Source: Treponema sp.
GTDB lineage: Bacteria; Spirochaetota; Spirochaetia; Treponematales; Breznakiellaceae
Direction: 5' to 3'
Length of the DNA stretch: 21,345 nt
Assembly: GCA_031266095.1 (NCBI GenBank)
Contig: JAISBR010000138.1
Coordinates: 1 to 21,345, forward strand
The notes beneath the pieces are model-generated. The model was not told where the DNA came from. It did not search any database and saw nothing but the letters and a program-made list of their open reading frames with translations. The translations under genes were made by a program, and so were the position numbers. Below are positions 7,099 through 14,363 of the stretch, piece by piece. The first letter of the stretch is position 1. The number at the start of each line of letters is the position of its first letter.

Positions 7099-8967
7099 TC
7101 AGTCGGCCAAGGGCAAACTGATAATGAGACGGAATCCCTGGGGGTTTATGTTCTCGGCGATGATCTCTCCGCCTATTTTTTTGACAATATTGTAGGAAAT
7201 CGAAAGCCCCAAGCCCATATGACCGGAAGCGCCCCGTTTTGTCGAATAAAAGGGCAGAAAAATAGATTTTAGTTCCCCGGAAGGGATCCCCGGTCCGGTA
7301 TCCTCCACCGCCAGCTCCGTCAACCTGTCGCTTTCTTTCCGCTCAACATAAACCCGCAATTCCCCGCCTTCCGACATGGCCTCTATGGCGTTTTTGAAAA
7401 GATTAAGAATTACCTGCTTCATTTCGATCTTATTGGATCTGACTACCGCTGCGGCGGAGGCGGGCTTCCATTTAATTGAGATTTTCCGATGCCGGGTGTT
7501 GTACCGAATCAGATTGATAATATCATCCAGAAGTTCATTGAGATCGATATTCTCCATATCGATCCCTTCCTCATCCCCAAAAGAAATAAGATTCTTGATA
7601 ATGTGTTCAATAGCCTCAGCCTCAGATTCCAGCCGCTCCACCGTCTTGAGCGTAGCCGGCTCACTAAGGCTGAGTTTGAGGGTGTCGGCGCACCGATAAA
7701 TGGTTTCCAGGGGGTTATTGATTTCATGGGCGACACCGGCGGCCAGAAGCCCAACCGAGGCAAGACGTTCGGAAAAAACTATGCGCTCTCTAAGCCCCTG
7801 CTGTTCGGTCGTATCATTAATTATGAGTATACAACCGATGTATCGCAGGCCGTCCTTTATAGGCGACAGGGTCAGATCGATGATATGGCGTTTATCCTTA
7901 AGATCAAGCCCCAGATCAAAGGCGGTATAGCCCCTGCCCTCGGATATAGCGTCCAGAAGATACCGGGAAGCTTCCATGCCCGTAAGGGAGGGAAGTACCT
8001 CGGTGATATGCTTGCCAAAAGGGGAACTGTCCCCTAAACCGAGGTAATCCAGGGCTTCCTTGTTCATAAGTTTGACATATCCGGAGTGATCTACCACTAT
8101 CAGGTTTAAGGGGAGCCGTTCCAGAATAGCTTCGTTATACTTGAGGAATTCATAAAACTCCCGGTTGATGTTCCGGCGCTGTGTGTTCTCTGAAATCTGG
8201 GTATATGCCAGTTTAATGAGACTGACTTTATCAATATCCCGAACCGATTCAGTAATAAGTGCCCGGCCGTCACGGATTATCGTAACCCGATCGGCGAATT
8301 CATAAATATCATCGATTCGGTGAGTAATAAAAAGTACCGAAGAGCCGCCCTTAACCAGCCTGCGCAGGTGATTTCGTACCCGGATAAGATCAACCGCCGC
8401 GAGCTTTTCCAGGGCCTCGTCAAGAATGAGCAGTTCAGGTCCGGGGTAGAGGTGACGGATAATATCAATGAGAACCCGCTCGGAGAGGGACAAGTCCGCC
8501 GCTTTTTTTCGGGCAGAGATAGAGACCCCCATGGAGGACAGGATTTCTTCCGCAGCGGCAAGAATCTTGTTGGGGCTGAAAAAGCCTCTGGGAAATACGG
8601 TCGGACGATTTACAAAAAGATTATAAGCCACTGATTGATAACTGAAGAGTTCATTATCCTGGGATACCATTTCTATCCCCAGATTTCGGGAACTATTTAC
8701 ATCAGGCAGTTGACGAACACACCCCTTCCATAAAATCATTCCTTCCCCAGGCTGGATCATGCCGCTCAGAACACGGGCAATAGAAGATTTTCCCGCTCCA
8801 TGTTCCCCAACCATGGCATGGATTTCTCCGGGGATTATGGAAAGAGAAAGATCATCCAACACCAGGAGATTTTCATAGGACACCCGTATGCCCCGCAGCT
8901 CCGACAAATGCCGGGAGCTGTCTGACGGATTACCAAATGTCGAATAAACGACCGCGTCAGATGTCAT
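7099..8967 (-). CDS. Hybrid ABC-ATPase/PAS/sensor histidine kinase
   Basis: A 622-residue soluble protein joining two machines that are normally separate. Residues about 22-255 are one ABC nucleotide-binding domain of the sugar (CUT2, RbsA/MglA NBD1-like) type. It has Walker A GEHGAGKS (54-61), Q-loop Gln103, a signature-like LSLSE (159-163), Walker B LLILDEA (179-185, Asp183 and Glu184) and H-loop His216. Residues about 275-390 are a PAS domain (LNLIVVDHSGYVKLMNKEAL). It is followed by HisKA with the phosphoacceptor in GVAHEINNPL (His414). The HATPase_c domain has the N-box (LFKNAIEA, Asn526), DTGPG (556-560), an F-box and GLGLS. No transmembrane segment is seen. It overlaps the NtrC-type regulator gene by 11 bases, so the two form a two-component pair. 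The ABC domain may bind the divergently encoded permease or sense nucleotide; neither is shown. Confidence 0.9.
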   Translation of the reverse strand: MTSDAVVYSTFGNPSDSSRHLSELRGIRVSYENLLVLDDLSLSIIPGEIHAMVGEHGAGKSSIARVLSGMIQPGEGMILWKGCVRQLPDVNSSRNLGIEMVSQDNELFSYQSVAYNLFVNRPTVFPRGFFSPNKILAAAEEILSSMGVSISARKKAADLSLSERVLIDIIRHLYPGPELLILDEALEKLAAVDLIRVRNHLRRLVKGGSSVLFITHRIDDIYEFADRVTIIRDGRALITESVRDIDKVSLIKLAYTQISENTQRRNINREFYEFLKYNEAILERLPLNLIVVDHSGYVKLMNKEALDYLGLGDSSPFGKHITEVLPSLTGMEASRYLLDAISEGRGYTAFDLGLDLKDKRHIIDLTLSPIKDGLRYIGCILIINDTTEQQGLRERIVFSERLASVGLLAAGVAHEINNPLETIYRCADTLKLSLSEPATLKTVERLESEAEAIEHIIKNLISFGDEEGIDMENIDLNELLDDIINLIRYNTRHRKISIKWKPASAAAVVRSNKIEMKQVILNLFKNAIEAMSEGGELRVYVERKESDRLTELAVEDTGPGIPSGELKSIFLPFYSTKRGASGHMGLGLSISYNIVKKIGGEIIAENINPQGFRLIISLPLAD

Positions 8968-10288
8968 ACCGCTTCAGCTTTTTATAGAGAGTGGAACGGC
9001 TCATGGAAAGCCGTTCCGCCGTCCGGACTTTATTATAGCCTTCCTCACTCAATATCCTGGCTATACAGGTCATTTCAGCCTGTTCCAGAGGACTCCCTTC
9101 GACGAAAGACCGGCTTTTTCCAACGCTTATCGAACGAGGCAGATCCCCTGCCTGCAGCGCCGGCCCCTCGCAAACCGTACAAGCATACGATATAGCTCCC
9201 CGGAGTTCCCTGACATTTCCCGGCCATTTATAGTCGCTGAGAACTTCTATCACTTTCTCGCTCAGTTCCGGGCTTTGGCGTCCGCTCTCGGCAGCATACT
9301 CGGCGATAAAATGCCGGGCCAGCGGGATAATATCTTTCTTCCTTTCCCGTAAAGGCGGCAAATAAAGAGTGGCCGCGTTAAGGCGATAGAGAAGATCACT
9401 GCGGAATTTTCCTTCGGCGGTGAGCTGTTCCATATTCTTGTTGGTAGCGGCGATAAACCGGACATCCACCTTGAAGGTTTCTTTCCCTCCGACCCGGCGG
9501 ACTTCCTGATTCTGTAGTACTCTGAGGATCTTTGCCTGACTGGAAAAGCCCATATCGCCTATTTCGTCCAGAAACAGGGTACCCCCGTTGGCTCGTTCAA
9601 ATACGCCGGGGAAACGTTCTATTGCTCCGGTAAAAGCCCCCCGCTCATGACCGAAAAGCTCGCTCTCCAACAAGGATTCAGAAAACACCGCGCAGTTAAT
9701 TCGATGCAGGGGCTTTGCGGCCCGTGAAGATTCGGCGTGGATTAATTCCGCAAAGAGTTCTTTACCGGTCCCACTTTCCCCGCATATCAGGATGGGCAGA
9801 TTAGAAGCGGCCAACTTTCGGGATCTGGCCAGAAGGGCTTCCAGTTCCGGCGAATGGGTAGTGATGGATTCCGTTCCCAAAGCAGCCCGGCGTAGAAGGG
9901 CATTCTCTTTTTCCAGCCGGGATATGCGCAGGGCATTTTCCACGGTTTTGAGGAGTTTTTCGGTTTTGATAGGTTTTTGCAAATAGTCAAAGGCCCCGTG
10001 TTTGATGGTCTCCACGGCGGTTTCCACGGTACCGTAGCCGGTAATGACAATCACCGCTATATTCGGATCCGTTTCCAGGAATTTGGGCAGCAGGGATACC
10101 CCATCCTCGTCTCCCAGCCGAATATCCAGAAGTATCAGGTCCTTCGGTGATTCCTGGAGAGCCTTTAGGGCGGCGGCGGAATTGTGAGCTACCGATATCT
10201 CATAATTTCTCATCCTAAGGCTTTCACCCAGGCTGTCGCAGAGAGGCGGATAATCATCAACTATCAATATTGAGGGACGAGTGTTCAT
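8957..10288 (-). CDS. NtrC-family sigma-54-dependent response regulator
   Basis: A 443-residue transcription activator with the full three-domain layout. The receiver is residues 1-120, with Asp11/Asp12, phosphoacceptor Asp55 (LILLDIRLG), Thr83 and Lys105. The central AAA+ domain spans about 143-375, with Walker A GESGTGKE (170-177), the sigma-54-contacting GAFTGA loop (217-222), Walker B GGTLFLDEIGDM (Asp241, Glu242) and WPGNVREL. A Fis-type helix-turn-helix follows at about 403-443. The intact GAFTGA means it should drive sigma-54 RNA polymerase. ATG 10288 starts directly before the receiver; the frame is open to 10354, but those residues are not part of the fold. The stop overlaps the ABC-kinase start. 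The sigma-54 promoter at 10452 on the other side of the gap is its obvious target. Confidence 0.95.
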   Translation of the reverse strand: MNTRPSILIVDDYPPLCDSLGESLRMRNYEISVAHNSAAALKALQESPKDLILLDIRLGDEDGVSLLPKFLETDPNIAVIVITGYGTVETAVETIKHGAFDYLQKPIKTEKLLKTVENALRISRLEKENALLRRAALGTESITTHSPELEALLARSRKLAASNLPILICGESGTGKELFAELIHAESSRAAKPLHRINCAVFSESLLESELFGHERGAFTGAIERFPGVFERANGGTLFLDEIGDMGFSSQAKILRVLQNQEVRRVGGKETFKVDVRFIAATNKNMEQLTAEGKFRSDLLYRLNAATLYLPPLRERKKDIIPLARHFIAEYAAESGRQSPELSEKVIEVLSDYKWPGNVRELRGAISYACTVCEGPALQAGDLPRSISVGKSRSFVEGSPLEQAEMTCIARILSEEGYNKVRTAERLSMSRSTLYKKLKRYDI

Positions 10289-10321
10289 TTTTCGTACAGC
10301 ACCTTGCATAATTGTATGGAT

Positions 10322-10327
10322 AGTATA
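10322..10327 (-). promoter_or_regulatory. Possible -10 element for the regulator/kinase unit
   Basis: On the - strand, TATACT (5/6) lies about 34 bases before ATG 10288, giving a leader of about 27 bases. I find no convincing -35 at the right distance, so this is only a candidate. Confidence 0.25.
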
Positions 10328-10371
10328 CATCGATTTTATGAAAAGAGGAAACAAATTTTATTTTTTTTGAT

Positions 10372-10384
10372 TTTGACGCTCAAA
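10372..10384. promoter_or_regulatory. Candidate enhancer (activator-binding) palindrome
   Basis: TTTGACGCTCAAA is a perfect dyad with a 3-base centre. It lies about 75-85 bases upstream of the -24 element at 10454, within the range used by NtrC-type activators, in the A/T-rich gap between the regulator and transporter genes. It is short and single, so a chance match is possible. Confidence 0.3.
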
Positions 10385-10451
10385 GTTCTGGAATATTTCG
10401 CATTTTTTACTTTTTATTACGGTATTTTGCAAATTTAGAAAAACGTTTTAG

Positions 10452-10469
10452 TTGGCACATTTATTGCTT
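10452..10469 (+). promoter_or_regulatory. Sigma-54 (-24/-12) promoter of the sugar ABC operon
   Basis: TTGGCACATTTATTGCTT contains TGGCAC, five bases, then TTGCT. The GG (10454-10455) and GC (10466-10467) are exactly ten bases apart, matching the RpoN consensus at its invariant positions. Transcription should begin about 12 bases past the GC, near 10479, shortly before the ribosome-binding site of the ATPase gene. A sigma-54 activator gene is divergently adjacent. Confidence 0.85.
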
Positions 10470-10490
10470 AAATCCTGCAAGGATAGAGAT

Positions 10491-12020
10491 GTGTCTGAAT
10501 TATTACGTATCGAACGAATAAATAAAAACTTCGGCGGTATACAGGCTTTAAGAGACGTGAGCTTTTCTATTGAGGCCGGGAAGGTCTGCGCTCTTATCGG
10601 CGAAAACGGGGCTGGGAAAAGTACCCTGGGGAAGATTATCGCCGGGGTTGAACGCGCCGATTCGGGGACCTTGTATCTTGAGAATGAAGAATTTGCCCCT
10701 CAAAACCCTTTGGACGCTCAACGCCGGGGTGTCGCTATGATCTTCCAGGAACTGGATTTGTTCCCCAACCAAAGCGTAGCCGCGAATCTTGCCTTGGGTA
10801 ATTTGGAACTGATGAACAAAAAGCAAAAGATCATAAACCGGAAAATTCTGGAGACAACAGCCCGGCCCTGGCTGGACAAGGTGGGGCTTCATATTAGCTC
10901 GGATCTTCCTCTCAATACCCTTCCTATTGCCCATATCCAGATGGTGGCCATTGCGCGGGCTTTAAGTATGAATACCCGGCTCGTTGTTATGGACGAGCCC
11001 ACCAGCGCCCTCACCGAGGAAGCTATAGAGATACTGTTCAATACCATTACCAGATTGACCGAGCAGGGCGTTACTGTAGTATATGTGTCCCACAAGATGG
11101 ATGAGATTTTCCGCATAGCCCATTCAATCGTAGTTATGCGGGACGGGGAGTATATCGGCGCGCGGCTGAAGTCCGAAACAAACGTCAATGAAATTATTTC
11201 CATGGTGGTCGGCCGTCCTTTCGAGGCTAAGGCACAGTCTTCAACACATGTTACCGGGGAGACCCTTCTTTCGGTCCGGAACATCAGTACCCGTAAGCTT
11301 TCTGGTGTTTCTTTTGAGCTTAAGGCCGGAGAAGTACTGGGCATAGCGGGGCTGGTGGGTTCCGGACGTACTGAGTTGGGACAGGTCATGTTTGGCCTCG
11401 ATGATCTGCTGGAAGGGGAAATGAGCTTCAAGGGCCGATCCTACGCGCCCCGTTCTCCGCGGGATGCCATGAAAACGGGTTTTGGCCTGATACCCGAGGA
11501 TCGAAAGAAAGAAGGACTCTTCATTCAGCAGTCGGTGTCGGATAACATGGCTATTTCCATTACGGAAGAAAATCAGCGCATGGGTTTTGTGCTCAGGGAA
11601 TCTATCGCCGCCAATGTAACGGATATGATTGGAAAAACCAGGCTTAAGGCGGCAACCCCCCGGGTGGGTGTTAATACCTTAAGCGGCGGAAACCAGCAAA
11701 AAGCCCTGGTTTGCCGCTGGCTCATGGTTGATCCCACCATAATCTTTCTGGATGACCCGACTCGCGGTGTGGATGTGGGGGCAAAAGAAGACATTTACGA
11801 AATTATCGGCGTTCTCGCAAGCCGGGGGAAAGGCATATTCTTTGTCAGTTCGGAACTTCCCGAACTGCTGCGCTGCGCGAACCGGATTATGGTCTTACAT
11901 GACGGCAGGATAGCGGGGATTGTGGACGCTCAAAAGACAGATCAGCACGAACTTATGAGGCTCGCAATGGGATACGGAAACAAAAAGGAGGCGGCCGTAA
12001 ATGGCATCTCGATTCATTGA
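10491..12020 (+). CDS. Sugar ABC transporter ATPase, two NBDs (CUT2, RbsA/MglA type)
   Basis: The 509-residue ATP-hydrolysing subunit of a CUT2 sugar importer, on the cytosolic face. NBD1 (about 5-240) has Walker A GENGAGKST (37-45), a degenerate signature LPIAHIQ typical of this half, and Walker B VVMDEPTSAL (Glu169). NBD2 (about 258-500) has the usual altered Walker A GLVGSGRTE (288-296) and an intact LSGGNQQK (397-404). Its Walker B reads FLDDPTRGVDVG, with Asp422 where relatives have the catalytic Glu. GTG 491 bases into this block, at 10491, is the start: AAGGA lies seven bases upstream (10479-10483). The frame is open back to 10452, but that stretch is the sigma-54 promoter. The 3' end overlaps the permease gene by 20 bases. 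Confidence 0.93.
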   Translation: MSELLRIERINKNFGGIQALRDVSFSIEAGKVCALIGENGAGKSTLGKIIAGVERADSGTLYLENEEFAPQNPLDAQRRGVAMIFQELDLFPNQSVAANLALGNLELMNKKQKIINRKILETTARPWLDKVGLHISSDLPLNTLPIAHIQMVAIARALSMNTRLVVMDEPTSALTEEAIEILFNTITRLTEQGVTVVYVSHKMDEIFRIAHSIVVMRDGEYIGARLKSETNVNEIISMVVGRPFEAKAQSSTHVTGETLLSVRNISTRKLSGVSFELKAGEVLGIAGLVGSGRTELGQVMFGLDDLLEGEMSFKGRSYAPRSPRDAMKTGFGLIPEDRKKEGLFIQQSVSDNMAISITEENQRMGFVLRESIAANVTDMIGKTRLKAATPRVGVNTLSGGNQQKALVCRWLMVDPTIIFLDDPTRGVDVGAKEDIYEIIGVLASRGKGIFFVSSELPELLRCANRIMVLHDGRIAGIVDAQKTDQHELMRLAMGYGNKKEAAVNGISIH

Positions 12021-13044
12021 ATTAATCAACTCACGGCGGAAAATTCTATCCGCGGCGGGAAATTTCCAACAGGTTATAGGCCTGGTCCTGCTCTTCATCA
12101 TCGCGGCGCTTATCAGTCCTGTGGCCCGCCGGACCGGGCAGAACATATTTCTCTCCGCCGCTAACCTGACAGACATAATGCGGCAGGTATCTGAAAAAGG
12201 AATCATCGCCCTTGGCATGACTTTTGTGATCCTTACCGGCGGTATTGACCTGAGCGTTGGTTCCCTTCTTGCTCTGTCGGCGACTTTTACGGCCAATACG
12301 CTGACCTATTGGAAAACAGGCATGGCCTGGCCGTTGGAAATTGCCATAGTTATCATTATGGCCCTGGCGATCTGTACCGCTTTCGGGACGCTGCAGGGAA
12401 CCCTTATTGCCAAACTCAAGGTTCAGCCATTTATTGTCACCCTGGCCGGGATGATAGGAATACGCGGATTTGCCCGCTTCCTGACGACCAACTCGAATAT
12501 TGATATCGGCTTCGGCAATGATATTTCGGCTCTCTTCGCCAAAACCATTCAGAATAAAGCGATTGTTATTTGTACTTTTATAGTACTGGCCCTTATCTTC
12601 GGCACAGTCCTGGCCAGGACCGTCTTTGGACTGCAGGTGAAGTCTGTAGGCGACAACCCGGTGGCAGCCCGTTACGCGGGGCTTCCGGTAACCAAAACAT
12701 TGATTTTCACTTACGCGATTTCCGGTTTTCTTGTCGGCATCGCCGGGGTTCTTCACTGTGCCCAGAACCATCAGGGAAATCCCAACGACGGAATGTCTTA
12801 TGAACTGGACGCTATTGCCTCGGTTGTTATAGGCGGAACCAATATGTCAGGGGGAAAAGGGTCAATCACCGGAACCATTATCGGCGCGTTTATTTTAGGA
12901 ATACTGACCAATATTTTCCGGCTTAAAGGCGTTGATATTAACGTAGAAATGATGTGCAAATCGGTGATCATTGTTATTGCCGTATGGCTTCAAATGCCCC
13001 GTAAAACAAGGGGGTTTAAAAAACAGCCGGCAAAGGGGAAATGA
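12001..13044 (+). CDS. Sugar ABC transporter permease (CUT2, RbsC type)
   Basis: The 347-residue integral membrane subunit, with 8-10 hydrophobic segments. It carries the family signature GIIALGMTFVILTGGIDLSV followed by GS (about residues 67-88), the coupling-region pattern NPVAARYAGLPV (about 218-229), and near the C-terminus VIGGTNMSGGKGSITGTIIG (about 276-295). These are strongly conserved in RbsC/XylH/MglC-like permeases. AAGGAGG (11985-11991) lies nine bases before ATG 12001, inside the end of the ATPase gene, so the two are translationally close. The sugar cannot be read from the permease sequence. The C-terminus is short, basic and cytosolic. Confidence 0.94.
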   Translation: MASRFIELINSRRKILSAAGNFQQVIGLVLLFIIAALISPVARRTGQNIFLSAANLTDIMRQVSEKGIIALGMTFVILTGGIDLSVGSLLALSATFTANTLTYWKTGMAWPLEIAIVIIMALAICTAFGTLQGTLIAKLKVQPFIVTLAGMIGIRGFARFLTTNSNIDIGFGNDISALFAKTIQNKAIVICTFIVLALIFGTVLARTVFGLQVKSVGDNPVAARYAGLPVTKTLIFTYAISGFLVGIAGVLHCAQNHQGNPNDGMSYELDAIASVVIGGTNMSGGKGSITGTIIGAFILGILTNIFRLKGVDINVEMMCKSVIIVIAVWLQMPRKTRGFKKQPAKGK

Positions 13045-13060
13045 CCGATCCTGGATCGGT
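13044..13060 (+). promoter_or_regulatory. Hairpin between permease and binding-protein genes
   Basis: Perfect inverted repeat ACCGATCC (13044-13051) and GGATCGGT (13053-13060), which folds with a loop of 3 or 5 bases. It begins at the last base of the permease stop and ends 24 bases before the binding-protein ATG. It could protect a processed binding-protein mRNA from decay or attenuate transcription. The A/T stretch after it is not a clean T-run. Confidence 0.45.
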
Positions 13061-13084
13061 TTAAAATATTTTTTGGAGGAGAAA

Positions 13085-14044
13085 ATGAAAAAAGCGTTAG
13101 CAGTTGCCATTATCCTTCTGGTTGTGGCAAGTTTGGTTTTCGCCGGTGGGCAGAAAGCCGCTAGTGGGAAAAAGCTGGTCATCTTCAGCCAGTGTAACAA
13201 TGCGGAGCCTTACCGGGCGGCGCAAAACGCCTCATTCCAGCAGCTCTGGGCGCAGTACCCTGATGTGCAGTTTGAGATCATGGACGCTCAGCAGGACAAT
13301 TCTACCCAGGTATCCCAGATTGAGACCGCGATCCGCCGGACTCCCGATCTTTTGATCGTGGCCCCTAACGAGAGGGCGCCCCTTTCCGATGTGATGGGCA
13401 GGGCAAAACGAGCCGGCATTCCGGTGATTTGTCTTGAACGGGATATTGTGGATAGTAATAACTTCGATACTTGGATTATGAGTGATAACCGGTCCATCGG
13501 CAGACTGGTCGGTGAATTTATCGTCGATTACCTGACCAAGAAGTACGGCAGTCCCACCGGAAACGTCGTGGATATGCAGGGCCTCCTCGGTGTAGAAGGT
13601 GAAGAGAACCGGCGCGAAGGCGCCTGGGATGTGCTCAAGCAGTATCCCAACATCAAGCAGGTTGCCAAGGCCGAAGCAAAGTGGCTTCAGTCCGACGCCC
13701 GGGACCGGATGACCGAAATTCTCCGCGTCCAGCCCACTATCGATGTACTGTATGGTCACAATGATCCCATGGCTATTGGAGCATATCTTGCTGCGCAGGA
13801 ATTGGGCCGTGAGAAAGAGATGATCTTTATCGGTGTTGACGCCCTTAACGGCGAAGCCGGCGGGATTAAAAAGGTAATTGACGGAGTCCTTTCCGCCAGC
13901 TTCATTTATCCGCTCTGTACCGACAAGGCGGTGGAAATTGGCTATAAGATGATAAGCGACGCCAGCTTCAAGCCCGAAAAACAATATGAGGTAACATCTC
14001 AGATGATTACCATAGAGAACGCCGCCTCACTCTACAGGCCCTGA
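13085..14044 (+). CDS. Periplasmic sugar-binding protein (Peripla_BP_4/RbsB type)
   Basis: A 319-residue solute receptor of the CUT2 importer. The signal peptide MKKALAVAIILLVVASLVFA is cleaved probably at FA/GG, with no lipobox Cys, so it should be soluble in the periplasm. The mature part has the two-lobed type I fold pattern: KKLVIFSQCNNAEPYRAA at the first strand, TPDLLIVAPNERAPL, IPVICLERDIV (the position where RbsB has its D-R sugar contacts), NRREGAWD, VLYGHNDPMAIGAY, and FIGVDALNG near the hinge. GGAGG lies just upstream of ATG 13085; the open frame extends back into the permease gene, but the signal peptide fixes the start. It is the last operon gene, before a strong terminator. The ligand is probably a pentose, hexose or polyol but is not resolvable here. 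Confidence 0.93.
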   Translation: MKKALAVAIILLVVASLVFAGGQKAASGKKLVIFSQCNNAEPYRAAQNASFQQLWAQYPDVQFEIMDAQQDNSTQVSQIETAIRRTPDLLIVAPNERAPLSDVMGRAKRAGIPVICLERDIVDSNNFDTWIMSDNRSIGRLVGEFIVDYLTKKYGSPTGNVVDMQGLLGVEGEENRREGAWDVLKQYPNIKQVAKAEAKWLQSDARDRMTEILRVQPTIDVLYGHNDPMAIGAYLAAQELGREKEMIFIGVDALNGEAGGIKKVIDGVLSASFIYPLCTDKAVEIGYKMISDASFKPEKQYEVTSQMITIENAASLYRP

Positions 14045-14066
14045 CAAGGTTTCCAATTGAATCCAG

Positions 14067-14091
14067 CCCCGCCCGCAAGGCGGGGTTTTTT
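14067..14091 (+). terminator. Rho-independent terminator of the sugar ABC operon
   Basis: CCCCGCC (14067-14073), loop CGCAA and GGCGGGG (14079-14085) are followed directly by six T residues. This is a textbook intrinsic terminator 22 bases after the binding-protein stop. Confidence 0.92.
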
Positions 14092-14363
14092 CTGGGGTAC
14101 AATTTCTTTTTCGGGGCATTTAGGCAGCCATGATAAAGTCCCGAACCGAAGCACCCCAGCTCCCGCTTTCTTCTTTAGCCTTTAGCGTTACCAAGCCCCG
14201 TTTTTTCAAAACCGCGGTTTTGCAAGAGCGAGTACTTAAAAATGCGTGTTTCGCAGCCTGCGAACCGAAGGCTCGTTGGCGGGAAACTGCAAGAGCCGGT
14301 ACAAAACCAACTAGATTTGCGAGAGGTTCTATGGTTTAATGAGTAACAGAGTGGAGGCAATCT
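14092..14363. other. Palindrome-rich intergenic region
   Basis: No convincing gene. A 69-codon open frame at 14130-14339 has no plausible ribosome-binding site and an odd composition. The region holds a perfect 16-base palindrome, CAAAACCGCGGTTTTG (14207-14222), and the dyad TTCGCAGCCTGCGAA near 14249. It may be a decayed dispersed repeat or contain regulatory sites for the downstream gene. No clear promoter was found. Confidence 0.4.

Noticed and set aside
12046..12771. 241-codon open frame antisense to the permease
   Set aside because: A hydrophilic mirror of hydrophobic permease codons; no domain or ribosome-binding site.
13232..13984. 250-codon open frame antisense to the sugar-binding protein
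   Set aside because: A shadow of a clear gene, with no start signal of its own.
13085..14044. Assigning ribose (rbs), xylose or galactose (mgl) to the importer
   Set aside because: The CUT2 family is clear, but the ligand-contact residues differ from those of RbsB and cannot be matched to a sugar by eye.
14130..14339. 69-codon open frame on + before the yedE-like gene
   Set aside because: It spans the palindromes, has no Shine-Dalgarno and no protein-like pattern; more likely a chance frame in repeat-type DNA.
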